A stretch of 64,000 nucleotides of DNA from Phallus indusiatus (GCA_027605045.1 JAQFWX010000032.1:310001-374000); one strand, 5' to 3'. Positions 48,101 to 60,079 are shown, numbered from the stretch's first letter. The notes: a model not told the origin generated them from the sequence alone. Program-made: numbers and translations.

Positions 48101-49924
48101 CGGGCAATCATGAGCCGTCCCGTGAAGATGATACAATGATCACTATGCTTGGTGGCGAACATGTTCGACGACGCTCACTTGGTTCTTCTTTCGAGGCATC
48201 ACCTTGCTTCCGCGTTGAGAAACAGAAACGGGAGTTCCACCACGATGTTGCCACGGATGATGACGAAAGTCAATTGGTCGATGGCGCTTCCCCAACTGCC
48301 AAAATAGGACATACCGCTCGATTCGTACATGACGATTTGAGTGCATCTGCCAAATCCATCAAGTTCGGAGAAACCAGAATGAGCCTTGCTCGCAAAGGTT
48401 TATTGCATCGCGAAAGCCTTGAAGATAGCTGTCTCAGCGCAGAAGGTGAAGAAGATTTATCAATGATTTCAAGTAATAATATATCCCCTTTGTTCTGGTT
48501 CCTTTTCGCTGAATTCATTTTCGTTTAGCTCGTTCGAAGACATTTTCACGACCCGCGCCCCGTCGCCAACGCAAACCGGTGGTTACAATTACGCAGCCAC
48601 CAGACACAACGCCTCCACTATCTTCCTCGGACGGGTCGGGAGAATCCCAATCTAGTATTGATGTCGAGAGACTTTCGGTATTACTGCAAACTGCTGCTGC
48701 AGGTTCGAGGAGTAGTGCGACCCGAGTTCGCTCTGGGAGTCGGATTCGTGCGCCAGGACAAGGTCACCGAAGACGCGCTTCCCAAATCTCAAAAGGATCC
48801 ATGATCGGCACGATTCATGAAGAGGTCGCGAACGAATCTCCTCGTCCTGTGATTGCGCCCAATAACAATAATCTCTCAGCTCAGCGTCATAATAGCTTAG
48901 AAAGTAATTCTAGCTTTTCTTCCGAGCCCTTGCGCACGCCATTAGATTTTGAAATGGTCAAAGGAAATCTTTCGGAGCCACATATCATTGAACACCGTCA
49001 AGACTGGGAAGAAGAGCAGTGGGTTGTTGGGCTGAGAAAATACTATGCCTTACGTAGCGAAGCGGACGAGGAGATAAGACATAGTCGGACAACATGGCCT
49101 GATACGCCTTTTTCGCTTCATGCCTTGCACAGTGAGTAGGAATAATTGAATGGATGAGAGCCGGGATTGCTTACATGTTGCTAGCTTTTGTTCCACCACG
49201 GGATCCAGCAGTGATGCAAGCGCTGCTTGAACATTCTGTAAAGAATTACGCGCCGCTTCCAACTGACCGACATGTGCGCCGAATACGGTCTCGTGCGTCA
49301 TCTGTTTCAAGGTCGGTGCCGTACACTCGACCTAGTTCGTCGGTTGGAAGTAGCGGGCGGTCAAAGAAATCTCATGCAAGATCGCGCTCCAGATCAAGCA
49401 ACGAGTCATCGTTTAATTCTAGCGGTAGTGGACATGCTTTGCGACCCAAGTATGTGAATGACAACGTGCCGTCGCCTCGTCCGATACTTGCAGCCATCGC
49501 TCCATTCTCGCCTTTCTCTGTTGATTTGGAGCAAAACAAGGTTGGCTCTTCCGAGGAAAGTTTCCTTGCGTTTGCGGCTCTAGCAAATGAGGAAACCAGC
49601 GTTCCATTGAATGCTACGAAGCCCGATATAAGGCCCAGGGTTCCGTCAGCGACACGTCGCACGGCACTGGGATGGTCTAAGCGCAAGACGAAGGACGAAG
49701 ACAGAAAGACTAAGAATAATAACAACAAGGAAAACGAGACACATGGTTTATTAGTTAGGTTGGTGTTGTTAAATTATCATTACGTCGGGTGGCTATTGGC
49801 TAACTCTTTCATGTTCTACAGTCCCTCGGAATCGCTTAGGATCATACGACCTCGGCCGCGCAGTCGAGCGATCGCCAACTCTGTCAATGCCGCGCCTCGC
49901 TCCATGGCATTGCTTTCGTCATGA
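42103..49924 (+). CDS. Giant serine-rich, mostly disordered protein (2,419 residues), function unknown
   Basis: I do not recognise this protein. Eleven exons: 42103-42234, 42293-42457, 42510-42984, 43041-43960, 44019-44271, 44325-44495, 44550-46801, 46861-48472, 48529-49131, 49185-49758 and 49822-49924. Every junction closes in phase, which is strong evidence for a real gene. The N-terminus has a basic helical stretch (QKKHNDITKIRICTTARTLY, then RALRDEEQEYRLLANECIRF). Most of the rest is Ser/Pro/Arg-rich low complexity with many short SRxSS-type patches suited to phosphorylation. More structured-looking islands are ALSVLEAANSDLASLINRLD, VRRKVEYIEQLARSEHEQER, RLSFVEQLDAAFKTPP, and near the end DPAVMQALLEHSVKNYAPLP. 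No membrane segment or enzyme motif was seen. A scaffold or cell-polarity role is conceivable but unsupported. Exon 1 is the least certain part. Confidence 0.85.
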
Positions 49925-50532
49925 ACAGAGTGGCATTCACCTAGTCGACATTTACTGCTGCTGCTACTATTTATATGCCTTTTTTTGTTTCTCGATTTTT
50001 TCTTTTCCCGCTTTTTCTCTTTTGTGATATGATTATGCCCTGCTTACGAACGAATGATGAGATTTCTTGATGTTTATTTTTTTTTCTGGCGAGATGGATG
50101 TGCTCATCGATCGTTTGGTTTTTTTTATTTCATCACCGGTCGTGAGTGATCAGCTGCAGATCGTCCAGAGTGTTTCGTTTTGTTTCGTTTATTGATGTTT
50201 ATGATTGAATGTAGTTGATGACGATGACGCACACGATTGTTTTTGTCTCGCGCTTGTTTTCAGTAGCCAATGTTGAATATATCAAATAACGTGTTTTCCC
50301 GCTTTTTCAGACATTCGTTGTAACTTGCTGACCCCGTGACGGGTCTCCGAGTGGACGCCTGTTGTGTGCTTCGGTAGTCCGTTTTGAGCCACCCTTGGCC
50401 AGTGAATTGTGATAATAAGGAATGTCAGCTGCGAAGGGCATACCAAAGTCACACGCATAAATATTCTCTCTCTCCTTCTCTCTCTGCCCTCTCTCTGTGT
50501 GTTCCTCTCCGTATTCCTCTCTATTCCCACTC
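49925..50532. promoter_or_regulatory. 3' flank of giant gene and promoter of the dicarboxylate carrier
   Basis: About 0.6 kb. Just before the carrier start there is a TATA-like ATAAATA at 50457-50463 followed by a C/T-rich tract to about 50525 (repeated CTCTCT), the usual layout of a strong basidiomycete promoter. T-rich runs near 49980-50130 are probably the terminator side of the upstream gene. Confidence 0.5.
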
Positions 50533-52200
50533 ATGACGACGACCACATCGACATCGACATCGCAGGCTGAATTGGCCGTCGGACCACCTCCGACTCCCAT
50601 TCCTGCCAGTGCCCCATTGACTCCCCCCAAGAAGAAGCCGTATCCATTCTGGCTGGGAGGCGTGGCAGCAACCATTGCCGCAAGCATCACACATCCCCTC
50701 GATCTCACCAAAGTGAGGCTGCAGGCGTCTGGAGACAAGGGCATGGTCCAGTCCATCCGCAAGACGGTGCATACCGCCGGCGTCAGAGGCTTGTTCGACG
50801 GAATTAGCGGCACATGGATGCGTCAGATGAGCTACTCGCTGTGTCGCTTTTGGGCCTATGATGAGAGCAAGAAGATAATCGGTGCCGGTCAGTCACATTC
50901 CTATTCCTGTTCTTTGCTCACATTTTGTATATCTGATATCTAATCTCTCTCTATTACAGGCAAGGACGCACCAGCATATAAGCTCGCCCTCGCCGGTAGT
51001 ATGGGTATGTCGTCATTGCTTATGGGACTACCCAGTTGAGAATTAATACACACATTGTTCTCTCTCTTTTTCTTTCTCTTCCTCAGCTGGTGGTATTGCT
51101 GGTTTGGTCGGAAATCCCGCAGAGATCCTCATGGTGCGCATGCAAGCAGACTATGCCAAACCCCCCGAAAAGAGATTGAACTACAAAAACTGCTTTGACG
51201 GATTGTTCCGCGTATGTGGGATCTTTTATTCTACTCTAAATTGATTTCTCTTCCTAAATTACCCCAAGATGGTCAGAGAAGAAGGTCTAAGCTCCCTCGC
51301 GAGAGGTCTTACTCCCAATGTATTCCGGGCTGTGCTCATGAATGCCAGTCAACTCGCTTCGTAAGTCTACGTATACATATATGTTTATGTATATTAGCTC
51401 GCTGCTTTTCTCCCTTGCGTTCAATCTGCGTGCGTGCGTGTGTATCACGCGACTGCACATGCTGCATGCACCGATACGCGCAAGTCACCATATCGGCCTA
51501 TCCACCGACTCGGCTTCCCAGCGCCACTGCAACCTCAGGGAACCTTGTTGATCATTGATCACTTTTCCCCACGTTTTCAGTGTGGGGACGTGCAATCTCT
51601 GATCTGGACTCGGATTATGTAGTAGCTCCGTCCGATATTCACATTTCAAAGTCTTGTCATCCTTTTTTCCCCCTTTGTCCTCTTTTGTTTTTGATGTCAT
51701 GGAATGGGTCTAACTCGGATTATTTTTTTTTTATCAGTTACGACTACTTCAAGGCCGAGTTGCTGAGACGCAAATTTATGGATGATAATATTTATTGTCA
51801 TTTCACTGCCAGCTTCGCTGCTGGAACAGTAGCTACGACCGTTTGCTCACCTGCTGATGTATTGAAGGTAATGAATTTGTCCCGCAATATGTCGTTCCAT
51901 ACGTTAAAGATTTTTCAATGTTTTTAGAGTCGAATCATGAATGCGTCCGGGCCTGGATCAACGGTCCGCTTTTCGTTTTTTTTTTTCATCTTGAACTCGT
52001 TACTTACTATAGTCTATCTCCAGTCTACTCTGGCAGTCATTCGCCATTCCATGGCTACGGAAGGTCCGATGTTCATGTTCAAAGGATGGGTCCCTGCGTG
52101 GTCTCGTTTACAGCCGACGACTATCCTCATTTTCCTAACGTTTGAACAGCTTAAGAACGGAGTAGATTGGGCTAGAACAAAAGGCGTAACGTTTTTGTAA
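50533..52200 (+). CDS. DIC1: Mitochondrial dicarboxylate carrier
   Basis: Inner mitochondrial membrane carrier of the SLC25 family, exchanging malate or succinate for phosphate. Seven exons, 50533-50887, 50960-51004, 51087-51211, 51269-51360, 51738-51867, 51928-51963 and 52024-52200, give 319 residues with all phases closing. The three repeats carry the carrier signature: HPLDLTKVRLQ, NPAEILMVRMQ and SPADVLKSRIM. Dicarboxylate-type features are PFWLGGVAATIAASITHPLD, QADYAKPPEKRLNYKN, GLFRMVREEGLSSLARGLTP and NVFRAVLMNASQLASYDYFK. An extra Thr/Ser/Pro-rich stretch of about 35 residues precedes helix 1. The intron 51361-51737 (377 nt) is long for this window. I am confident of the family and fairly sure of the DIC subfamily; a related oxaloacetate carrier is the alternative. 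Confidence 0.92.
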
Positions 52201-52726
52201 GCTATACTGATTAATCGTTTGATGAGGAGGTGTTCCGAGTTGGTGACCTTTGTTGGGTTGTTGTTGTTACTGTTGACGATGAACTGAGTTCGAGCCAGGT
52301 AGACTTCTTTTGGATTCTTTACTTAGAATGCTAGAAATTATCTATCAGGTATTGTAAATAATCAAGTGGGTTACTGTAATTGATTGGTTGATTGTTGTTA
52401 TTGTTGTTGTTGGTTGTCTTCTTGTGATGCGTCTTTGTACTAGTAGTGACTGACGGCAAATATTGTACGTATCTTGCCGCGTCTCAACTGAGGTCTGTCA
52501 CGGACAAGTTTTTACCAGCAGGTCTAAAGGTACCTGACCACGCCCATGTATGTATACTTGGAGGGTCATCGCGTTAGGAAGGGTATATAATAAGCCGTCT
52601 ACTTAGCTACGTCATTACATATATACATAAAAATTCTAAAGAGTTCTGTCCGAGCTCGGGTAGAGTATATAAGAGTGCAGGTGATTATCATGTTATACGA
52701 AGAGAGGCAAAGCCAACGACGGTTGT
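52201..52726. other. Convergent intergenic region, T/G-rich
   Basis: Between the stops of the carrier and the SPT subunit genes. It contains several TTG-rich runs (about 52255-52275 and 52395-52415) and nothing gene-like. Confidence 0.5.
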
Positions 52727-53144
52727 TCAAAGATCCGACCTTCCACCATAGTCTGCAATGTTCGGCCCTCCGATGTAGTATTGTGTTCGCTTCGCGAGAA
52801 AGAAAACCTGCGAAGGAAGGTAGCGGTATAGACCTCCAATGAAGAAGCCAACAAAAGCTAAAACGAATGCGACTTTTGTGTAAATATATACGGATATATA
52901 CCAATGATTATATCAGTACTCGAGCCAAAACGAACAAAATAACTGGAAAAAAAAAAGACAAACAGAGGACGAGTGTCTCCCAAGGCTCCAGCATTGACGT
53001 GACAAATGTAGCACCTATCCACGTTTTCCAACGCCAGACATACAACGAAATCGTCGATTTTGGCGGTCTGAATGTCGACATGTCTGGCTTTTGAGTTTGG
53101 GGGCTGGTGTTGTCAGAGCGTTGGAGACGGGGAGGAGTGGTCAT
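52727..53144 (-). CDS. Small subunit of serine palmitoyltransferase (ssSPT/Tsc3-like)
   Basis: A small ER membrane activator of serine palmitoyltransferase, the first enzyme of sphingolipid synthesis. Two exons, 53144-52964 and 52872-52727, with a 91-nt intron (GTTTGT donor, phase 1) give 108 residues. The conserved block is ISLYVWRWKTWIGATFVTSM followed by LEPWETLVL, then the membrane helix AFVLAFVGFFIGGLYRYLPS and a tail with KRTQYYIGG. The MLEPWE segment is the hallmark of ssSPT proteins. An ATG at 53081 (MSTFRPPKS) would give an 87-residue version. The start is 193 bp from the divergent GCP2 start. Confidence 0.82.
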
Positions 53145-53337
53145 GACAGTGAGCGTAGCGAGCAAAGTGGCTGCGAGTGCAAGCAAAAGGGAAGGGCGTT
53201 TACATAATGCACTCAGTGACCCAGTGACCGGCGGGGCAAACCGAGTCCCGTTTGACCTCCCTTCGCCCAAATTCAGCATTGTTGCATGGACAGCCGTCAC
53301 TATCGCCGTTCCGCACTCACGCTATCTCAAAAACAAT
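53145..53337. promoter_or_regulatory. Shared 193-bp promoter of the SPT subunit and GCP2 genes
   Basis: Head-to-head gap between two start codons. It has CACTCAGTGACCCAGTGACC with a repeated CAGTGACC. No other element is recognised. Regulation is inferred from arrangement only. Confidence 0.35.
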
Positions 53338-56300
53338 ATGCCAAGGCTGGTCTCGTTCATATTAATATAGTTGCAAAAATGATTCACCTTGTACCATTCA
53401 GATTACGGGAACGATCGCGTCCGTCCGGAAACGACGCGAGATAGACACGGGTGTTTTATATGATTCCGACAAACGCGGTGAAACCGACAAGGAGCGCGGT
53501 GAGAATGGCGATGATGATGACGACGGTGATGATGATGATGATGATGATGACCTCGGCGGCGACAACGACAATCCGAACGACAATTCATTCGTTGCTGAGG
53601 AGTCGTTCATCCGTGCACCCCTCAATCCACGTATCCCTGACAGTATTAAACCTCAAAGGAACTTGCACTTCTCAAAATCAAAGCGAGATAAACATGTTCC
53701 AGAGACTCCTTCCCCCGATGGACGCCTCAATACATTGTCTACCGAAATACAAGAAGCCCTAATCCTTGAGGAGCTTCTGAACGCCCTTATGGTTACGTAT
53801 AATGGCATATCATCATATCTATTCATTCTCAGATTACGCAGGGCATACCAGGCGTGCATATTACTTGTGACTTGCCTTTATCAGACGAAATCGAAAGCCC
53901 GAGGGATATCAAATTCACAGTGTCTCAATTACTGGGTAGGTATCAAGCACCACGTCTGAATCTTACCTCTTTGATCTTGACTCATGTAGTTTTCCAGAAC
54001 CTTCGCTTCGCGATATCGTAGAACGTATATTACCTCTTGCGACGTCGTATACAACCATCAAAGCGTTTATACAACAGCGCAGTAACCTTGAAAACGGCCT
54101 CGTTAATCATGCTTTATGTGCTAGTATGCGCACCATGTTAAGGGCAAATCATCTTGATTACTTCTTTTAAATCTTTTTTTTTCTAAAATAATTACCCTCA
54201 TAGGACTATCACGCCCTTATCATTCAACTCGAAAACGCGTTTCACTCTGATCCTCATTTCTCGTTACAAAAACTATGGTTTTTCATCCATCCGACTTTGC
54301 ATACGCTATCTCTCCTCCAAATCCTAACTCGAGCGCTCACACGGCAGACATCGATTTCTCATTCGGACAGTGACGAAAACAGCGATGAGGACTCTGACTC
54401 CTCTTCAACACGCGCACGAAATGCTGAGCTAGGCCTTGCATCGAATCTCAACAAGATTGTCAATATGCCTCTAGATTCGGATTTATCATTGAACTCATCG
54501 TCTCGCACACCTCCCAAAGGCGGCGAGGTTCTCACTATCCTGAATACACTTCTTAATACGCATGCAGGTGACCCACGGGCGTGTCTTGTCTTTGGAACTC
54601 TTTTGAGGGATGCCAGTCGTCCCTACGCTCGTATCCTTTTAAACTGGGTGAAACGAGGTCATCTGGAGGATCCCTACGAAGAGTCTATGGTTCGTGAAAG
54701 TCGCACGATCGATAAAGGTATTCTTGAAAGAGACTATGTCGACGAGTACTGGGAGCGACGATACACTGTGAGGACTCCTTTTTTTAAACGTCTACACGGT
54801 TGGCTAAAAAAATAGTTTTTTTTTTCGTAGTTGCGAGATGGGTCTACCTTTCCGGCTACTTCTGACACCGGTATAAACATCCTCAGTACCGCAGCAACTG
54901 TAGCCAAGAAACCTACTGTGCTTCGTGATGGAGCCTGTATACCGCTTCTTCTAGAGCCTTGGAAGCATAAGATACTTCTAGCTGGAAAATATCTAAATGT
55001 TATTCGTGAATGTGGTATGTCGGTTGATCATGCGGACGCGGTATCTTCTTCTTCAGGCTCAGAGACGGGAGATCAAAGCGACATTGCCATGGATGACGAA
55101 AAGTAGGCCATGATTTCTCTTTTCTTCCTTCCCCGGGATGGGTATCTAATCTTTGTGCCCTGTAGATTTTTCCAGATCATCTCAAATTCCTATACACACG
55201 CGAACAAGACCCTACTTCATCTCCTGCTACACACACACCAGCTTCTACCCCGTCTGCGAACTCTACATCACTTTTTTTTCCTCTCGCGTTCATTTTATCT
55301 CACGCATTTCTTTGACATCGCAGCGAGTGAGCTCAAAAAACCCCCCAAAGGCGTTAATACCGCCAAGCTGAACACTCTGTTAAGCGTCGCCGTAAATGCA
55401 GACGACGTAGGCGGTGCTAGCTCAGCTTCGAATTCCGGTCTTTTCTCAATGACTTCTGAAGTCGGAAGAGACGATATAAGACTGATGATGCAAGGAACGA
55501 GTCTGGTGGAATGGCTCATCAAGATTTCAAGTGTAAAAGGTGCCCCATTAGTCGGAGAACCTGAGGAATTTTTAGACAAGGAGAAAGACAGAGGAACGGA
55601 AAAAGAAAAGATTGAAAAGGAAAAGTCGAGGAGCAATTTGACTGGTATGTTGCTTCCGTTTCGGAGAACGAGCGAACGAACGTTTAGACTTTTCTTTCTT
55701 TAGCCATAGATTTTCTTTCCTTGGATTATACCCCACCCTTTCCTTTATCCCTCGTGATAAGTCGTAAAGCGATACTCCGATATCAATTAATCTTCAGGTT
55801 TCTGCTTTCGCTGAAATATCTAGAATACCAGCTTAGCAACATGTGGGTAGAGCAGAAAGGGACCGTATGGAGGACAACACTGCCGCCTTCATTACCTTCT
55901 CAGCCGTCTTTGGGAGCCCCAGCTACGGTTGGAAGATTAACTCCTCTTCCAATTAATGCGCGAACGCCTACACCAACAACAGGGCGTACAGATGCACGTT
56001 CGCCAACACCGGTCGCGCCTTCTTCAACTACTTTGCTGTTCAACTCTGCTCTCTATTCCTCCTCGCAGTCCTTGATACACTGGCGAACGGCATTACTAAA
56101 CCTCCGTGGACAAATGCTTGCTGTTGTGAGACATTTGCTTGCATTTGTATTGTATAGCGTGTTAGAAGTCCATTGGAGAATGCTAGAAAAGAAGTTGAGC
56201 GCTGCCGAGAGAGGAAGTAGAGGAATAGATAAGGAAAATGAAAAGGCATTCGTTACCGAAAGCGATGAACATACAAACGCTGGACTGAATAGAGATCATA

Positions 56301-56930
56301 TAGAAACGGTGGACCAGCTCCTGAGAGACCATGTCGATTTTCTGGATACGTGTTTAAAAGAATGTATGTTGAGCAGTTCACGCCTTGTGAAGGTACGCTT
56401 TCCCTCCAGTCCTTTTTCAGGTCTTTGTTTTTTCTTAGAGAGACGTCCTCTATTTAGCAACATCATCGGCTACTCCAAACATGCACTGCCTTTACTTGGT
56501 ATACCGGTACCTTCACCAAATCGCTCACACAAGGAGTCGCTGCATTGGAGACATTGCAGACTCAAATAGCCCAAACAATAGAAGTTGCCGTTGATTCTCC
56601 GAGATTAGACATACCCTCCTCTTCATCGAGCATGAAAACTGACGAGATGGATAAAGCTATGAAAACTCGGTGGGAGTTCTTAGAGCGGTTCAAAACCAAC
56701 TTTGAACATTGGTTGCAAGTGAGTGTTTGCGTGTATTTTCACACCGTTATTGATTTTTTTTTTGTTGTCCTCAGTCGTATATTGAGTTCGTTTCGTTGCA
56801 AGCATCGTCCGAGAACGCGGCACTCATGCCACTTGTTGGGCGTTTGAAGAGCGTCATAAACCCACCGGTTGCGTCCGATTTCGTGGTTGGGGCACGGAAC
56901 GAAGGGAAAGAGAGAATGAGAGCGCCGTAA
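53338..56930 (+). CDS. Gamma-tubulin complex component 2 (GCP2/Spc97/Alp4)
   Basis: Core subunit of the gamma-tubulin small complex that nucleates microtubules at spindle pole bodies. The GCP N-terminal domain shows GIPGVHITCDLPLSD, SLRDIVERILPLATSYTTIK, LVNHALCASMRTMLRDYHAL, LQKLWFFIHPTLHTLSLL, and the GCP signature LLNTHAGDPRACLVFGTLLR, NWVKRGHLEDPYEE, YWERRYT, then CIPLLLEPWKHKILLAGKYL and NVIRECG. The C-terminal domain has FPLSLVISRKAILRYQLIFR, FLLSLKYLEYQLSNMWVEQK and LNLRGQMLAVVRHLLAFVLY. It stops at 56930. Exon 1 (MPRL at 53338, donor GTCTCG) is a plausible but short start; an Asp-rich run follows near 53510-53550. The intron 54144-54203 uses a GC donor. EPWKHKILLAGKYLNVIRE fits GCP2 better than GCP3. 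Confidence 0.92.
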
Positions 56931-57293
56931 TTTCTTGCACATCTTGGTCTGTTTGCTGTCACTCTGAGATTACACAAGCGAACGCATCGTCACCGCGGCC
57001 AGTTGAACGAGTCGCACAGTAGCAGAGTGCTACAGAGAGGCGTCTGGTTACAACTTGGTATACGAATTTGTAGTACTTGGATTTAATTGCTCTGTTATGA
57101 GAGCTGCAATCCCATTTCAGCGTGATTAATAATTTGTGCCTAAGCCCTACCAAGTTACATAAGGCAAGATAATAAGCAGATAAAGAAGATTCGGAGATGT
57201 CGGACCTGGGAGGAATTATATATATAAACTGTCAGGATATCTGTTCCATACATTTACCCCTGATTTTCCGTTTACTACCACTAAACGAACGAC
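56931..57293. other. Intergenic between GCP2 and peroxiredoxin
   Basis: 3' flank of GCP2 and promoter of the peroxiredoxin gene. No gene or clear element was seen. Confidence 0.5.
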
Positions 57294-58127
57294 ATGGTCA
57301 TACAAGCTGGCGATATCATCCCGAGTGGCACATTGACGTATGTTCCATTCTCCGCAGAAATAGAAGACCTTGTGAGCTGTCTAAGTTTTCGTACTGGCAA
57401 TAATATAACCGAATAATCGTTTCTAGTCGGTTTGTGGGAAGCGTAAGTCGATGAAAAGCGTGGCATCCCAAAGGTTGAATTTTCGGTGCTGATGATAATA
57501 TGCAAAGCTGTCTCGTTTGATCCCACTGAAGCATGGAAGGGCAAGGTGTGAAAATATTCATCATTCATCATGTTGATATAAGTCTGATTTGTGGCGATTT
57601 GATAGAAAGTCATTCTGGTTAGCGTTCCCGGCGCTTTCACGGTAAACTAACTCATGTTTACCTCTCCTTCATGAATCAGACTTAAGAATTTAACCGTAGC
57701 CTGGTTGCCACATGAACCATTTACCTCCTTATGTCGAAAAATTCGAACACTTGAAAGAAGAGCATAAAGTAGATGAAATTGTTTTCCTGGCTAGTAACGA
57801 TCCCTTCGTGATGTCCGCCTGGGGTCGAGTAACGGGTGGTTCACAGAAAGGGGTAAGAGCGAATCCAATAAGTTTGAAAAATATTGAAATATGATACATA
57901 TTAATGGTTTCGTTTTGCGTGTTCAGATCCTCTTTGTGTCAGACCACAACGCGGAGTATGCGGAGAAAATGGGATTGGAGAGGAACTTGCCAGGAATGCG
58001 CCGGACGAAGCGTTTTGCCCTTGTCTTGAGCGATAACAAAGTAGTTTATGTGGGTGTCGACGATGCAGGTGTCAAGGATAGTGGCGTGGAGGCTGTCATG
58101 GCCAATACTAAGCTGCATGTAGCCTGA
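57294..58127 (+). CDS. Peroxiredoxin, Prx5/AHP1 type
   Basis: Thiol peroxidase that reduces H2O2 and alkyl hydroperoxides. It starts MVIQAGDIIPSGTLTYVPF at 57294. After introns come the conserved pieces DPTEAWKGK, KVILVSVPGAFT joined to PGCHMNHLPPYVEKF (peroxidatic Cys in PGAFTPGC, usually PGAFTPTC), DEIVFLASNDPFVMSAWGRV, ILFVSDHNAEYAEKMGLERN, and FALVLSDNKVVYVGVDDAG, ending at 58127. The join between the first exon and the piece beginning RGIPK is uncertain: more than one acceptor works near 57445-57460, and the segment EFSVLMIICKAVSF before DPTEAW is longer than usual and may hide another intron. There is no obvious targeting peptide or PTS1. Its end faces the methyltransferase stop across 178 bp. 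Confidence 0.85.
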
Positions 58128-58305
58128 CCACGGAAATATATTGTCAATCAGCCCCAAATTATTATGCGGATGTAACGTAGATAGCTCCAGACTAAATTAA
58201 ATCTATTTCACAGAAGCATGAAGTTTTCGATGTCTAAGTGATCGAATCACCGACTATAGAAGATTTATCGCAAGCGGGTATAATGACGATAAATTCCTGC
58301 TGTTC

Positions 58306-60079
58306 CTAAAGGACAGGCCTGTTAAACGGAGGCTTAATATTATATACCAAGTCGCAGGAATAAAGAAAGGGAAACACATACTGTATTTCACGGGATGGCG
58401 TAACCTTGATAGATGAATGATTTCTGACGCCTTCAATTCGAGGATATGCATTCAAATTCTTGTGTAACGTAAACTGGTACACAGACGCTCCACCATTGCT
58501 AGTGAACAAAATAAACATATGCCGTGACCCAAGTGTCGAGACGCCCAAAAGTCGCTTACCGAGGGATAATGACAGAATATGCTAAAAAGAAGACCCAAAT
58601 CCTATACCACCTTTCTCCATATTCGGCGATGACTTTATCCTTATTAGAGACCCAATTTTTATACCAACGGTAAATCGTAGCCGAGTAATGAACACCAAGA
58701 ACGTCGATGTTTTTTACTTCAAAACCGGCCGCCTCAAGCTGTGTCACCACCCATCCCAATGAACAGCTTGCATCCGCGCCAGGAAATACGTATTTGTTCA
58801 TGAAAAGCCCCCTGTACGAACCGTTTAATCAACTATATGCGCTTATATGCTTGATAGATTCATACCAAATCAAGTCTTCATATTGCCAGTGGGGACGGAT
58901 GCCGGCAACTTGGAAAACAAAGATACCGTCATCGTCCAACATGTCATAAACCTGAGCCAAAAAGGATCCGTATCTCCGGATACCCACATGCTAGAAATTA
59001 TTTAGGATGGAAATGCGACGCCCCAGAAAAGACATGCATACCTCTGCCATCTCTAGGGATACTATCTTGGTGAATTGACCCTTCGTATACTGGATATCTC
59101 GATAGTCGGTGCATATGATACGGGCGCGTTGAGGATCGCAGCCGTTGGAGGAAATTCGGTTATTACCATACTCAGTCTGTGTTTTTGCAACCGTAATTCC
59201 AGTGACATCGCATCCGTAATTTTTTGCAGCAAACGCGCAGAGTGTTCCCCAGCCACAGCCAATATCAAGGAGTCTGTCTTCAGCGTTCAAATTCAGCTTC
59301 TCGCAAACCACAGTAAGCTTATTGTCTTGAAGTTCTTCCAAAGTCTCCTCCCGGTCAAGATCCAGAACGATACCCGACGTGTAGACCATACGCGGTCCAA
59401 GAAAAGCTTCATAAAACGTGTCTCCTCCTAAGAAAAGCTCTTGAGCCATGAGATAAGCATAACGTGACAGAGTACATACGATCATAATTTTCACGAACTT
59501 GATCTTCATCTTGGTTTTGAGTGTGGAATATGACGTCCGGAATTAACCGTGTCAAGACGTATTTAAATAATTCATACGTAAAATTAAACCTAGCCCAGTC
59601 GTGACGATACTCCAAAACATCCAAAACGTCGCCTGTTATGAAAGATTGAGCATGTTAAATGTATTATGCAAATATATCCTACCCTTGAAATCAACCTTTC
59701 CATCAAAATACGCATCGTGAAATACTTGCATAGGAATTTTGTTTGCACCCCCGTAGTGTTGTTTTAGCTCCAAGTCCTTGATTTCAATATAATCCTCGAC
59801 GGGTTTTCCGGGCAAAATAACTTTCTCGTTTTTTCTTGGACCGTACATACTCATAACCGTCCAATAGGCTATTGTAACGGGGATACCACAAATGAAAAAC
59901 AAGAACCAATACGTATAAAAACCGCCTCGGTTGACGAGAGGAAGCATGCGTTTCAGCAGCCATGGAACAGCAAAGACAAGAATAGCAAGATGGGTATTAG
60001 AGAAGCTACCATTACCCTCTGCGATTCCCGCTTCAGGAGCGTTTTTAATAGCAGGGGTCGACGTCAGTCGAACAGTCAT
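58306..60079 (-). CDS. Sphingolipid C9-methyltransferase
   Basis: SAM-dependent enzyme of the cyclopropane-fatty-acid-synthase fold that methylates C9 of the long-chain base in fungal glucosylceramides. The start is at 60079 (MTVRLTSTPAIKNAPEAGI). Two membrane segments follow, LAILVFAVPWLLKRML and GGFYTYWFLFFICGIPVTIA, as in fungal C9-methyltransferases. Then come KPVEDYIEIKDLELKQHYGG, ANKIPMQVFHDAYFDGKVDF, LEYRHDWARFNFTYELFKYV, FYEAFLGPRMVYTSGI, the SAM-binding LLDIGCGWGTLCAFAAKNYG, VTGITVAKTQTEYG, CTDYRDI, KIVSLEMAE joined to HVGIRRYG, and MNKYVFPGADASC. The last intron (58371-58312, GTATGT donor) restores a C-terminal QPVL before the stop at 58308-58306. About seven introns. The head-to-head partner is UTP22. 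Confidence 0.92.

Noticed and set aside
53500..53560. GAT repeat as a stand-alone microsatellite or separate minus-strand His-rich gene
   Set aside because: It is read as an Asp-rich N-terminal segment of GCP2; the opposite-strand His and Ser runs are shadows.
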